Source: CAZGMC01 sp964526565
Lineage (GTDB): Bacteria; Pseudomonadota; Alphaproteobacteria; DSM-16000; Inquilinaceae
Direction of reading: 5' to 3'
DNA length: 19,231 nucleotides
NCBI GenBank assembly: GCA_964526565.1
Contig: CAZGMC010000081.1
Location: 1-19,231, forward strand
The translations under genes and the position numbers were made by a program. The notes beneath the pieces were generated by a model. It was given only the letters and a program-made list of their open reading frames with translations, was not told where the DNA came from and ran no database searches. Each line of letters starts with the position of its first letter. Positions within the stretch are counted from its first letter, which is position 1. Positions 6,926 to 14,317 of the stretch are shown here, in pieces.

Positions 6926-8269
6926 TCAGTTGCCCGCCACGGTGATGCCGTCGATCAGGACCGTCGGCGCGTCGACGCCGTAGCGGAACACCAGGTCGTC
7001 GGCCGGCGTCAGGGCGCGGAACATGTCCTTCAGGTTGCCGGCGATGGTGACTTCGGTGACCGGATGGGTCAACTCGCCGTTCTCGATGCGGAAGCCGGCG
7101 GCGCCGCGCGAATAGTCGCCGGTGATCATGTTGATGCCCGAGCCCATCAGGTGCGTGACATAGAGGCCGTCCCCGATCCCGCCGATCAGCGCGGCCGGGC
7201 TCTGCCGGCCCGGCTCCAGGAACAGGTTGGTCGGCGCCGGTGACGGCGGCGACGACGTGCCGCGCGAGGCGTGACCGGTGGTCGCCAGGCCGAGCTGGCG
7301 GGCCGAGCGCAGGTCGAGCAGCCAGGTCGTCAGCCGCCCGTCCTCGATCAGGTCATGCCGCCGGTTGGCCACGCCTTCGCCGTCGAACGGCTTGGAGCGC
7401 AGGCCGCGGCGCAGGTGCGGGTCGTCGACGATGCGAATGCCGTCAGCGAATACCGGCTCGCCCAGCCGGTCCTTCAGGAAGCTGGTGCCGCGGGCGATCG
7501 CCGGGCCGCTGACCGCCCCGGCCAGGTGGCGCAGCAGCCCGCCGGAGACGCGCGGGTCGTACACCACCGGCATGCGGCCGGTGGCCAGCTTGCGGCCGCC
7601 CAGCCGGCGCACGGCGCGTTCGCCGGCGGTGCGGCCGACCTCGGCCGGATCCCGCAGATCGCCGGCATAGACCGCGCTGGTGAAGTCGTAGTCGGTCTCC
7701 ATGGCGGTGCCTTCGCCGGCCAGGACGGACACCGACAGGCTGCTGCCGCCCATCCTGTACTGCCCGGCAAAGCCGTTGGTCGCCGCCAAGACGACATGGA
7801 CCTGCTGCCAGTTCGCCTCGGCACCTTCCGAATTGGTCACGCCGGGCACCGCCAGCGCCGCCTCCTCGGCGCTGCGGGCCCGCGCGATCAGCTCTTCCGC
7901 AGCCGGCTCGGCCGGGTCGCACAGGTCCAGGTCGGGCCAGTCGCGGGCCAGCAGGCCGGGCTCGGCGAGGCCGCACCAGGGATCCTCCGGCACGGCGCGG
8001 GCCATGGCCACGGCCCGCTCGGCCAGCTCCGTCAGCGCCGCCGGCGACCGGTCCGACGACGAGACAATGGCCATGCGGCGGCCGATGAAGACGCGCAGGC
8101 CGAGATCGGCGGCCTCGGCCCGCTCCAGCCGTTCCGGCTGGCCCAATCGCTGGGCCAGCGACAGCGCGGCCGACTCGAACAGCACGGCGTCGGCGGCGTC
8201 GGCGCCGAGGCGGCGGGCCTGGTCGAGCAGGCCGCCGAGAAGGGCGAGAGGAGTGTCGCTGGCGGTCAT
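6926..8269 (-). CDS. pmbA: TldD/PmbA family metalloprotease subunit (PmbA/TldE)
   Basis: A 447-residue protein, about the length of E. coli PmbA/TldE (450). The ATG at 8269 has GGAGAGG five bases upstream. Recognisable family segments include GQYRMGGSSLSVSVLAGEG, MPVVYDPRVSGGLLRHLAGAVSG, GTSFLKDRLGEPVF, and near the C-terminus GLYVTHLMGSGIN and GDYSRGAAGFRIENGEL. No HExxxH metal motif is present; in this family that motif belongs to the partner TldD, so this is the PmbA/TldE side of the heterodimer. The TldD/TldE protease degrades unfolded peptides and matures microcin-type RiPPs and CcdA in E. coli. tldD is not in this window. The gene is convergent with the diacylglycerol kinase gene. Confidence 0.92.
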   Translation of the reverse strand: MTASDTPLALLGGLLDQARRLGADAADAVLFESAALSLAQRLGQPERLERAEAADLGLRVFIGRRMAIVSSSDRSPAALTELAERAVAMARAVPEDPWCGLAEPGLLARDWPDLDLCDPAEPAAEELIARARSAEEAALAVPGVTNSEGAEANWQQVHVVLAATNGFAGQYRMGGSSLSVSVLAGEGTAMETDYDFTSAVYAGDLRDPAEVGRTAGERAVRRLGGRKLATGRMPVVYDPRVSGGLLRHLAGAVSGPAIARGTSFLKDRLGEPVFADGIRIVDDPHLRRGLRSKPFDGEGVANRRHDLIEDGRLTTWLLDLRSARQLGLATTGHASRGTSSPPSPAPTNLFLEPGRQSPAALIGGIGDGLYVTHLMGSGINMITGDYSRGAAGFRIENGELTHPVTEVTIAGNLKDMFRALTPADDLVFRYGVDAPTVLIDGITVAGN

Positions 8270-8635
8270 GAAGGCCTCTCCGGACGTCAGGCAGGGTGTG
8301 TCTAGCAGGCCGGCACCGCGGCGGCCAGCGCCGCAATGGCGGTACGGCGCATCCGGCATGCGTCTCTGCTGCACCGCAGCATGGCAGGCATGCATTTGAT
8401 GCAGGCCATCGCAACTCGCCGGCAAGGATTTCAGACCGATATTATCCATGGTGCTCGCTCGAACCGAGGCAAGTTCGACCAAGCCGGTACCGCTCGGGGC
8501 AGTCGGCGCCATGCCGCTGCCGGGTACCGGTCATCAGAAAACGGGGCAGCACACTGCGAGGGAATGCTCCGGAGGGCGCATTGGGCGGTCCCGACGGGAG
8601 GGTCGGGAGCGAACGATACGCATTCGGAGTACGTC
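8270..8635. other. 366-bp divergent intergenic region with a GGGAGG-loop hairpin
   Basis: This region separates the starts of pmbA and the unknown gene at 8636, so promoters for both should lie here; I cannot identify them with confidence. The clearest structure is a 7-bp inverted repeat, TCCCGAC (8589-8595) and GTCGGGA (8602-8608), whose six-base loop reads GGGAGG. It sits 27 bases before the 8636 start. An 8-bp inverted repeat CCGGTACC/GGTACCGG also occurs around 8484-8531. No coding signal is convincing. Confidence 0.4.
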
Positions 8636-9034
8636 ATGACCAATGGCCTTTCAGCCGACACGGCCGATACCGGTCTGCCGCCGGCGCGTGTCCGCATCGT
8701 GCATTCCATGGTCGGCGACATGCATGTGTTCACCTCGCCGGACCTCGACGACCTGCAGGTCGCCGACCGCGAGTTGGAGCGCGCCTTCGCCGGCGTTCAG
8801 CGGGAGGTCGCCGACATTGTCGAGGCCGAGTACTGCCGCCGTGTCCCCTACGTCCTGAACATGACGTACCGGGAGTTCGTCGCCAGCGAGTACAGCCCGA
8901 CGCGGCCCATTGGGCCGAAACCGCCGCTGTTCGCCGCGGCGGCGAGGCACGCGCACATGATCGATCCGCACGCCGACTACGTGCCGCCGTCGCGCCTGAA
9001 GCGGGAGGCGCGGCTGCAGGCGGGCGGCCGCTGA
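8636..9034 (+). CDS. Hypothetical protein
   Basis: A 132-residue protein I do not recognise. The ATG at 8636 has GGAG seven bases upstream (8626-8629), and codon use resembles that of its neighbours. There is no signal peptide or membrane segment. The first half contains an acidic helical stretch (about residues 37-66, LDDLQVADRELERAFAGVQR) and then a YVLNMTYREFVASEY segment. The C-terminus is proline- and base-rich and may be disordered. It is convergent with the CNNM gene, 18 bases apart, and has a long 5' region with a hairpin. No function can be assigned. Confidence 0.7.
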   Translation: MTNGLSADTADTGLPPARVRIVHSMVGDMHVFTSPDLDDLQVADRELERAFAGVQREVADIVEAEYCRRVPYVLNMTYREFVASEYSPTRPIGPKPPLFAAAARHAHMIDPHADYVPPSRLKREARLQAGGR

Positions 9035-9052
9035 CCGCATTGCCTGGCCGCG

Positions 9053-10351
9053 TCATGCCGCCTGCTCGTCCTTCGGCGCCGGGTCGATCTCGGGCGGCGG
9101 GGTGACGCGCAGCAGGGTGATCTGGTGGCGCTGGCGGCGCAGGATTTCGAAGCGGAAATTGTAGAACGTGAAGGCCTGACCGACCTCCGGTATGCGCTGT
9201 GCCTCGTGCAGCACCAGGCCGGCGATGGTCGAGGCCTTGTCGTCGGGCAGGCGCCACTCGAAGCGGCGGTTCAGGTCGCGGATCGTCACCGTGCCGTCGA
9301 CGATGTAGCTGCCATTGGGCTGCGGGCGGACGCCGGCGACCGGGACGTCGTGCTCGTCGGCGATGTCGCCGACGATCTCCTCCAGGATGTCCTCCAGCGT
9401 CACCACGCCCTGCAGGCTGCCGTACTCGTCCACCACCAGGGCGAAGTGCTCGCGCCGCGTGCGGAAGGCGCGCAACTGGTCGAGCAGCGTCGTCGTGTCC
9501 GGGATGAACCAGGGCTTGGCGGCGATGGCCAGGATGTCGAGCTTGCCGGGGTCGCCGTGGCGACCCTTGACGGCGCGCAGCAGGTCCTTGGCGTGAAGCA
9601 CGCCGATGATGTTGTCGGGGTCGCCCTGCCACAACGGGATGCGCGTGAACGGGCTGTCCATGACGGCATCGACGATCTCCGCCGCCGGCAGGTCGGCGTC
9701 GATGGCGACGACGTTGCGCCGGTGGGTCATGATCTCCGCCACCTCGACATTGTCCAGGTCGAGGATCGAGCGCAGCATGGCGCGCTCCTCGCGGATCTCC
9801 TCGTCGCTGCCGCGGTGCAGCTCGATGGCGCCGCGCAGCTCGTCGCGGTAGTCCGACAGCGTGACCCGGCCGAAGTCGGGGCCGAACAGCCGCAGCACGC
9901 CGCGCACCACCAGGTTGATCGTCTGCACGATCGGCGCCAGCACCAGCACCACGGTGCGCAGCAGCGGCGCCACCGCCAGCGCCGCCTTCTCGGCATGGTG
10001 GATGGCGTAGGTCTTGGGCAGCACCTCGGAAAAGATCAGGACCAGCAGGGTCATGATCAGGGTGGCCAGCGGCACCGCGCCCTCGCCGACCAGCGACAGC
10101 AGCAGGCTGGTGGCCAGCGCCGAGGCAAGAATGTTGACCAGGTTGTTGCCCAGCAGGATGGCGCCGATCAGCCGCTCCTTGTTGTCGCGCAGCCGGTTGA
10201 CGATGCGGGCGCGATGGTTGCCCTCCTGGTCCAGCTGGTGCATGCGCGCCCGGCTGGCCGCGGTCAGCGCCGTCTCCGACCCGGAGAAGAAGCCCGACAG
10301 CACCAGCAGCAGAACGATGGCGGCAAGGTTCAGGGCGATGAACAGGTCCAT
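9053..10351 (-). CDS. CNNM/CorC (HlyC) family membrane protein with CBS domains
   Basis: A 432-residue inner-membrane protein of the CNNM/CorC family, linked in studied members to Mg2+ (and Co2+) homeostasis by efflux. The ATG at 10351 has GGAG six bases upstream. The N-terminal DUF21/CNNM transmembrane domain covers about residues 1-180 and opens with the family signature LSGFFSGSETALTAASRARM (18-37). FSEVLPKTYA appears near residue 108. A CBS-domain pair follows (about 200-325, with EIMTHRRNVVAIDAD and VVDEYGSLQGVVTLEDILEE), then the CorC_HlyC C-terminal domain (about 345-420). In many alphaproteobacteria a gene of this type directly follows aroB. Here it is 1.6 kb away, and a decayed copy of its 5' end sits beside aroB. 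Confidence 0.93.
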   Translation of the reverse strand: MDLFIALNLAAIVLLLVLSGFFSGSETALTAASRARMHQLDQEGNHRARIVNRLRDNKERLIGAILLGNNLVNILASALATSLLLSLVGEGAVPLATLIMTLLVLIFSEVLPKTYAIHHAEKAALAVAPLLRTVVLVLAPIVQTINLVVRGVLRLFGPDFGRVTLSDYRDELRGAIELHRGSDEEIREERAMLRSILDLDNVEVAEIMTHRRNVVAIDADLPAAEIVDAVMDSPFTRIPLWQGDPDNIIGVLHAKDLLRAVKGRHGDPGKLDILAIAAKPWFIPDTTTLLDQLRAFRTRREHFALVVDEYGSLQGVVTLEDILEEIVGDIADEHDVPVAGVRPQPNGSYIVDGTVTIRDLNRRFEWRLPDDKASTIAGLVLHEAQRIPEVGQAFTFYNFRFEILRRQRHQITLLRVTPPPEIDPAPKDEQAA

Positions 10352-10739
10352 GGCGGCTCCGGGGGCGGATTCGTCGGGCCGAAAAAGGGGCGCGCGTTCG
10401 CACCTGATCTGGCATGTACCGGCCGCCTCTACCAGAGTCGCGCGGGCAGACCAATGGCGAGCCATGGCTGCGCGGGGACAATGCCAAAGGCGGCTTCGAG
10501 CCGGAGGCCCTGGGCGGCCTTACGGCGGCGCCGCTTTGGCGCTGCCCCGGCCGCGATGGGCTGATCGGTCTGGTGGTTCCTGCCGCCGACATCCGTCTTG
10601 TTACGCAGCGCCTGGCAAGGGTTTGACATCGCCCGCGGCATTTCAAGTCAGACTTATCCAGACTTAAAGGTCTGCATGGCAGGAAATATTTGATGCAGCT
10701 CGGCAGATACATTGTATTTTTGAAACGGAGCCATTGAAA
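10352..10739. other. 388-bp intergenic region containing the left edge of the AT-richer island
   Basis: No convincing gene is visible. The left two thirds are GC-rich and lie upstream of the CNNM start, so its promoter is presumably here. From about 10640 the composition becomes AT-richer, matching the island genes. Around 10645-10676 there are short overlapping repeats: AGACTT occurs twice, and CAGAC/GTCTG can pair around a six-base loop. They lie downstream of the membrane-protein gene on its strand and may form a weak transcription terminator, but no clear U-tract is present. Confidence 0.35.
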
Positions 10740-11090
10740 TCAATTGCTTCTTTTCGTGATACCCAGAGCATACCCCACGATCGCTCCTACGCAGGATGAC
10801 AGGAGAATTTCGCCGACATCTTTTGATTTTGGGTCCTCCTGAAGTATCAAAATAAACCCGAATACGATCATTCCCAAGACAAATATGATAATAAACATTT
10901 GGAACAGATACTCCATTATCTCAATTCGTCTTTTGTGTCTATTTTGCTTCTCAGAGTCATCCAAAACCCGTCCGGCCTGGTCGATCGGGACAAGTTTTTC
11001 GTCGTGTATAAAAAACACTCCAGTACAGTCCGGAATTTCAAATACCTCGCCAGGTTCATTATTCAAGTCTATTATTTTCCTGTTCGGCAT
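10740..11090 (-). CDS. Small hypothetical membrane protein (two TM segments)
   Basis: A 116-residue protein I do not recognise. The ATG at 11090 is supported by GGAGAGG immediately upstream. Residues 1-55 form a soluble, charged N-terminal region. Two hydrophobic segments follow, at about 61-83 (rich in Phe, Ile and Leu) and 93-111 (LLSSCVGAIVGYALG), separated by a short charged loop. The C-terminus ends in lysine and arginine. Codon and base composition is clearly AT-richer than the flanking chromosome, pointing to horizontal acquisition. It lies 93 bases downstream of the ribbon-helix-helix gene on the same strand, with a strong hairpin between them. The pair could be a toxin-antitoxin-like or phage-derived module, but nothing in the sequence proves it. 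Confidence 0.75.
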   Translation of the reverse strand: MPNRKIIDLNNEPGEVFEIPDCTGVFFIHDEKLVPIDQAGRVLDDSEKQNRHKRRIEIMEYLFQMFIIIFVLGMIVFGFILILQEDPKSKDVGEILLSSCVGAIVGYALGITKRSN

Positions 11091-11121
11091 ACCCCTCTCC
11101 TTTGCCGCTACCAATACACAG

Positions 11122-11154
11122 GGGCGGATAGCAATCCAAGGCAGCTATCCGCCC
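11122..11154 (-). terminator. Perfect 11-bp inverted repeat between the RHH and membrane-protein genes
   Basis: GGGCGGATAGC (11122-11132) and GCTATCCGCCC (11144-11154) pair perfectly around an 11-base loop. The structure lies in the 93-base gap between the two island genes. On the minus strand it follows the regulator stop and precedes the ribosome binding site of the membrane-protein gene. It lacks a U-tract, so it may be an attenuator, a processing site or an operator rather than a classic terminator. Confidence 0.6.
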
Positions 11155-11183
11155 TTATCCATAGTATCCACAATGTGTAATAG

Positions 11184-11465
11184 TTATCGTCTCGCTTCAT
11201 CGTCTGGCTCTTCCGTGTCTATTCCGACTCCGACAACTCTGACATCCAGTTTATCCGGATCAGAAACAAAGCCAAAATGCTTTCCCCTTTTTGCTTCGCG
11301 TCTGACAATTCCATAAAGCTTCAACGCATCGCGAATTACATTTGGTCTGCTTTGACCCGTATCATGCGCCGTAGAGTCAACAATCTGCTCCAATTCCCTT
11401 GTCAACGCGACTCCAAGTCGTGGCGTTTGACTTTTTGCGGTGCTTCTTGGGATTGTGGGCGGCAT
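11184..11465 (-). CDS. Ribbon-helix-helix (CopG-like) DNA-binding protein
   Basis: A 93-residue probable DNA-binding protein. The ATG at 11465 is chosen for the AGGAG eight bases upstream; the frame extends further but without such a site. Residues 14-62 fit a ribbon-helix-helix fold: a short strand (TPRLGVALT), a first helix (RELEQIVDSTAHDTG), then SRPNVIRDALKLYGIVRREA as the second helix. The C-terminal tail is acidic. Such proteins act as repressors, often of their own operon or as antitoxins. Its base composition matches the AT-richer membrane-protein gene downstream and differs from the flanking genes. Its targets are unknown; the two 12-base repeats at 11599-11644, upstream of its start, are possible operator sites. 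Confidence 0.78.
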   Translation of the reverse strand: MPPTIPRSTAKSQTPRLGVALTRELEQIVDSTAHDTGQSRPNVIRDALKLYGIVRREAKRGKHFGFVSDPDKLDVRVVGVGIDTEEPDDEARR

Positions 11466-11598
11466 TTGTGAGTCTCCTGTGATTGCATCGGCGTTGTTGC
11501 TGGGAGCGCACATCATCTGGCATATGCATGCCGCATTCCCGTCGCGTTTCTGATAATGCGATTCCAATCCGCTCATCCCCATCGCTTGAGATGCCAAT

Positions 11599-11644
11599 TG
11601 GCAAGCCGTTAGATAAGCTAGGCTTTTCCGAATGGCAAGCCGTT
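11599..11644. repeat. Pair of 12-bp direct repeats upstream of the RHH gene
   Basis: TGGCAAGCCGTT occurs at 11599-11610 and again at 11633-11644, 34 bases apart centre to centre. The pair lies about 135-180 bases upstream of the RHH start, in the 515-bp stretch between the RHH gene and aroB. It could be a regulator-binding site or a trace of a recombination event. I found no further copies in the window. Confidence 0.5.
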
Positions 11645-11870
11645 GTGCCGCAGCAGCGCATCGTATACGACGTTTCTTTGCTACGAAAATGCTGCATCAA
11701 CGGGAATGCTGCCTGATGGCATTGGGACACCAGGCTTGTATAGGGGGATTTCGGGCAAACCGAGCCCGATGGTTCGTTGCGCGCAGGCGTACAGGACGTT
11801 CGCATGCAGCGTGGCGCCGAAGAACCGGCAGGACTCCCAGTGTCGTTCAGGAGGTGGGTCGTGTCGCCGG

Positions 11871-11961
11871 CCGCCGGCGCCGTCTTCGTGCCGGAGAAGA
11901 AACCGGGCAGCACCGGCGGCAGGACGATGGCCCAGGGCTCTTCGCCTGCCGCTGTACGGCC
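11871..11961 (-). pseudogene. Decayed 5' fragment of a second CNNM/CorC gene
   Basis: Positions 11881-11930 align without gaps to 10271-10320 in the intact CNNM gene, with 41 of 50 bases identical by my count; weaker similarity extends about ten bases further in. The minus-strand translation reads AIVLPPVLPGFFSGTKTA against AIVLLLVLSGFFSGSETA in the intact protein. The aligned start codon would fall near 11961, about 20 bases after the aroB stop, which is where a CNNM gene commonly begins in related bacteria. No start codon is preserved there, and similarity is lost after about 30 codons. It is therefore a relic and not a functional gene. Confidence 0.7.
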
Positions 11962-11980
11962 TCCTGTTCCGCCCGCCTGC

Positions 11981-13075
11981 TCAGGCGGCGGCGCGGTCGA
12001 GCGTGGCGGCCACCGCGGCCGGGTCCACGTCGCGGGCGATGAAGGCGTGGCCGAGGCCGCGGGTCAGGATGAAGGTCAGCCGGCCGCCGGCGACCTTCTT
12101 GTCCTTTGCCATATGGGCGAGCAGGGCCGACGGGCTCAGGCCCGGCGGCGGCGCGGTGGGCAGGCCGACGGTTTCCAGGTGCCGGCGCAGGCGCGCGGCG
12201 TCGTCGGGCGGGCACAGGCCCAGGCGGACCGACAGGTCGAACGCCAGGACCATGCCGATGGCGACCGCCTCGCCGTGGTACAGCGCGTCGCCGTAGCCGG
12301 TTTCCGCCTCCAGGGCATGGCCGAAGGTGTGGCCCAGGTTGAGCAGGGCGCGCTGCCCGGCCTCGCGCTCGTCGGCGCCGACGATGGCCGCCTTGGCCGC
12401 GCACGACACGCGGATGGCCTGGGCGCGGGCCGCGGCGTCGCCGGCCAGCAGGGCGGGGCCGTGCGCCTCCAGCCAGGCGAAGAAGTCGGGCCGGTCGATG
12501 GCGCCGTATTTCACCACCTCGGCATAGCCGGCCAGCAGGTGGCGGCGGGGCAGGGTGTCGAGCGTATCGGTGTCGGCCAGCACCAGCCGCGGCTGGTGGA
12601 AGGCGCCGATCAGGTTCTTGCCGTGGCGGGAGTTGACCCCGGTCTTGCCGCCGACGGCGCTGTCGACCTGGGCCAGCAGGGTGGTCGGCACCTGCACGAA
12701 CGGCACGCCGCGCAGCGCCGTCGCCGCGGCGAACCCGGCCAGGTCGCCGATCACGCCGCCGCCCAGCGCCACCACGGTGGTCGACCGTTCGATGCCAAAG
12801 CCCAGCATCAGGTCGAGCACGGTGGCGAGCTGGACCATGCTCTTGGTCGCCTCGCCGGCCGGCAGCACGATGGTGTCGTGGCGGATGCCGGCCGCATCCA
12901 GCGCCGCCGCCAGGGCTGCGCGATAGAGCGCGGCGACCGTCTCGTCGGTGATCACCACGACCCGCGGCGCCGCCAGCACCGGCGCCAGCAGCGCGCCGGC
13001 CCGCGCCAGCAGCCCCGGCCCGATCAGGATGTCATAGCCCCGCGCGCCCAGGTCGACGCGCACCGTCTCGGTCAT
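11981..13075 (-). CDS. aroB: 3-dehydroquinate synthase
   Basis: A 364-residue cytosolic enzyme. It converts DAHP to 3-dehydroquinate, the second step of the shikimate pathway, using NAD+ and a divalent metal. The ATG at 13075 has GGGAG eight bases upstream. Diagnostic motifs occur in order: PAGEATKS (72-79), GGGVIGDLAGF (105-115), PTTLLAQVDSAVGGKTGVN (130-148), AGYAEVVKYG (182-191), LNLGHTFGHALE (245-256) and HGEAVAIGM (267-275). Likely metal ligands are Glu186, His249 and His267. Length is normal. aroK, its usual upstream neighbour, is absent: 555 bases of non-coding DNA and an unrelated divergent gene lie there instead. Downstream is the CNNM relic. Confidence 0.97.
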   Translation of the reverse strand: MTETVRVDLGARGYDILIGPGLLARAGALLAPVLAAPRVVVITDETVAALYRAALAAALDAAGIRHDTIVLPAGEATKSMVQLATVLDLMLGFGIERSTTVVALGGGVIGDLAGFAAATALRGVPFVQVPTTLLAQVDSAVGGKTGVNSRHGKNLIGAFHQPRLVLADTDTLDTLPRRHLLAGYAEVVKYGAIDRPDFFAWLEAHGPALLAGDAAARAQAIRVSCAAKAAIVGADEREAGQRALLNLGHTFGHALEAETGYGDALYHGEAVAIGMVLAFDLSVRLGLCPPDDAARLRRHLETVGLPTAPPPGLSPSALLAHMAKDKKVAGGRLTFILTRGLGHAFIARDVDPAAVAATLDRAAA

Positions 13076-13185
13076 GCCCCCGGCTCCCATCTGCGCTGCC
13101 GGTCTACACCATGCCGGCGCCAGGGTCACGCACCGGCTTGCCGGCCGGGGTTCGGAGTGGCTGGGCGCAACGCGGCGTACTAGGG

Positions 13186-13283
13186 TGCAACCACCCTGCA
13201 ACATCAACGTTGCAGTCTAGTGCATTGACATCGTTCATGTTTCCCGCATGTGCAACGTTTGCGACGGGAACCGCGCCGTTGCA
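13186..13283. promoter_or_regulatory. Cluster of TGCAAC/GTTGCA boxes upstream of aroB
   Basis: Within 98 bases TGCAAC occurs at 13186, 13197 and 13251, and its complement GTTGCA at 13209 and 13278. The first two are 11 bases apart, one helical turn. The second and third form an inverted repeat, CTGCAAC-ATCAAC-GTTGCAG. Such phased and inverted copies suggest an operator for a dimeric regulator. It lies in the 555-bp region (13076-13630) between the divergent aroB and the gene at 13631 and could serve either one. The rest of that region shows no convincing gene. Confidence 0.4.
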
Positions 13284-13593
13284 CCGGGCGTCGGCGCAGG
13301 TCTGGCCGGTATGCGGTCAATGTGCAGGACCTTGGTCCTAGGCGTCAAGAGGCACCGGACGCCTGCGGTGTCGCGGCCGAAGGACATTACGGATGCAGGC
13401 ATCTGTGCCGTCTGCAGGATCGCGGCATTCTGGGGGCTGCTGCCATAGCGGCGTCCATGGGAAGCCGTTGCCCCGTGAACCCGCGGCAACATGGCCGCGC
13501 CAACCTGATCGTGCGGACCAGCGGCCCCTTTATCCACGGTTTGTAGTGCCTAAATAAACAATGAAGACTTGTACTTGGCGCTCAAATTGATTG

Positions 13594-13618
13594 GCGCCCG
13601 AGGTCTGCCTCCGGGCGC
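13594..13618 (+). promoter_or_regulatory. Hairpin directly before the ribosome binding site of the 13631 gene
   Basis: GCGCCCG (13594-13600) pairs with CGGGCGC (13612-13618); AGG/CCT extends the stem past a one-base bulge, leaving a TCTG loop. The stem ends just before the purine-rich ribosome binding site GGAGGTGGGGAG, which directly precedes the ATG at 13631. It could influence translation or stabilise the 5' end. TTGGCGC also occurs twice here, at 13575 and 13591. Confidence 0.4.
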
Positions 13619-13630
13619 GGAGGTGGGGAG

Positions 13631-14239
13631 ATGACGCTCAACGTACGCGGGCCGAGGGCGCAGGAGTTCGTCGACAGGCTCAGCGAATACTGCGGCCTGA
13701 CGCTGCTTCTGACCGGGCAGGCTGTGACGGTCTCGCCCAGGGGCCTGATTGACCCGTTCGAGTCCCAAACACTGCGAAACCTGGTGTGGGACATCCTGAG
13801 AAGCCCGAACGTGGTCCAGGTCGTCGCGTTCGGCGGCAATCGGGATCCGGCGGCCGGGTTCTTCTTCGACAACTTCCATGCGGTCCCGGGATACCAGGTG
13901 CCGAGGCGTTCCGTGTTCGTCGGTGACATCCTGGCCGTGGAACGGCATTCGACCGTGCTGGCCCGGGCGTTCATGGGTCACGTGCTCCGGGAGTACTTCG
14001 GGGCGGCGCGGCCGCCCGGACAGCGGCCGGGATCGGCCTACGCCGTCTATCACGTCCCGGCCATCCTGACCGAAGCCCGGATCGCCAGCGATCTTCTGGG
14101 GCGCCCGATCTGGACCGGCAATGTCAGGCCGTGGGAGGCGACGTTCGGCAACATCAGTGTCCGCTCGTACGGCCCGGGCATGAAGTTCCAGCTCGTTTTT
14201 GCCGGCAGCGGCCATCTGCGCGCGGTGCGCGGGCCCTGA
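13631..14239 (+). CDS. Hypothetical protein, possible effector-like domain
   Basis: A 202-residue protein I do not recognise. The ATG at 13631 follows a strong purine-rich site. There is no signal peptide or membrane segment. The middle part (about residues 75-155) has the strongest look of a conserved domain: GGNRDPAAGFFFDNF, then SVFVGDILAVE, then RAFMGHVLREYF, and finally YHVPAILTEARIASDLLG. The spaced GHxxxEY and HxxxxxxE patterns resemble a metal- or active-site arrangement seen in some secreted or toxin-like domains, but this is not the classical HExxH zincin motif. It is convergent with the MFS gene and has unusual upstream structure. Its function is unknown. Confidence 0.7.
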   Translation: MTLNVRGPRAQEFVDRLSEYCGLTLLLTGQAVTVSPRGLIDPFESQTLRNLVWDILRSPNVVQVVAFGGNRDPAAGFFFDNFHAVPGYQVPRRSVFVGDILAVERHSTVLARAFMGHVLREYFGAARPPGQRPGSAYAVYHVPAILTEARIASDLLGRPIWTGNVRPWEATFGNISVRSYGPGMKFQLVFAGSGHLRAVRGP

Positions 14240-14317
14240 CGCCGGGGCTCAATAATGCAGATGGACACATCAGCGGCAGCGAAGGGCACGAAGCCGTCCT
14301 CGCGAACCGCGGCACGC

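Noticed and set aside
7271..8305. A 344-codon plus-strand frame opposite pmbA.
   Set aside because: It is an antisense shadow of pmbA, with no motifs and no ribosome binding site.
11483..11716. A 77-codon plus-strand ORF in the gap between the RHH gene and aroB.
   Set aside because: It has no ribosome binding site and no family resemblance, and lies in a region that shows decay.
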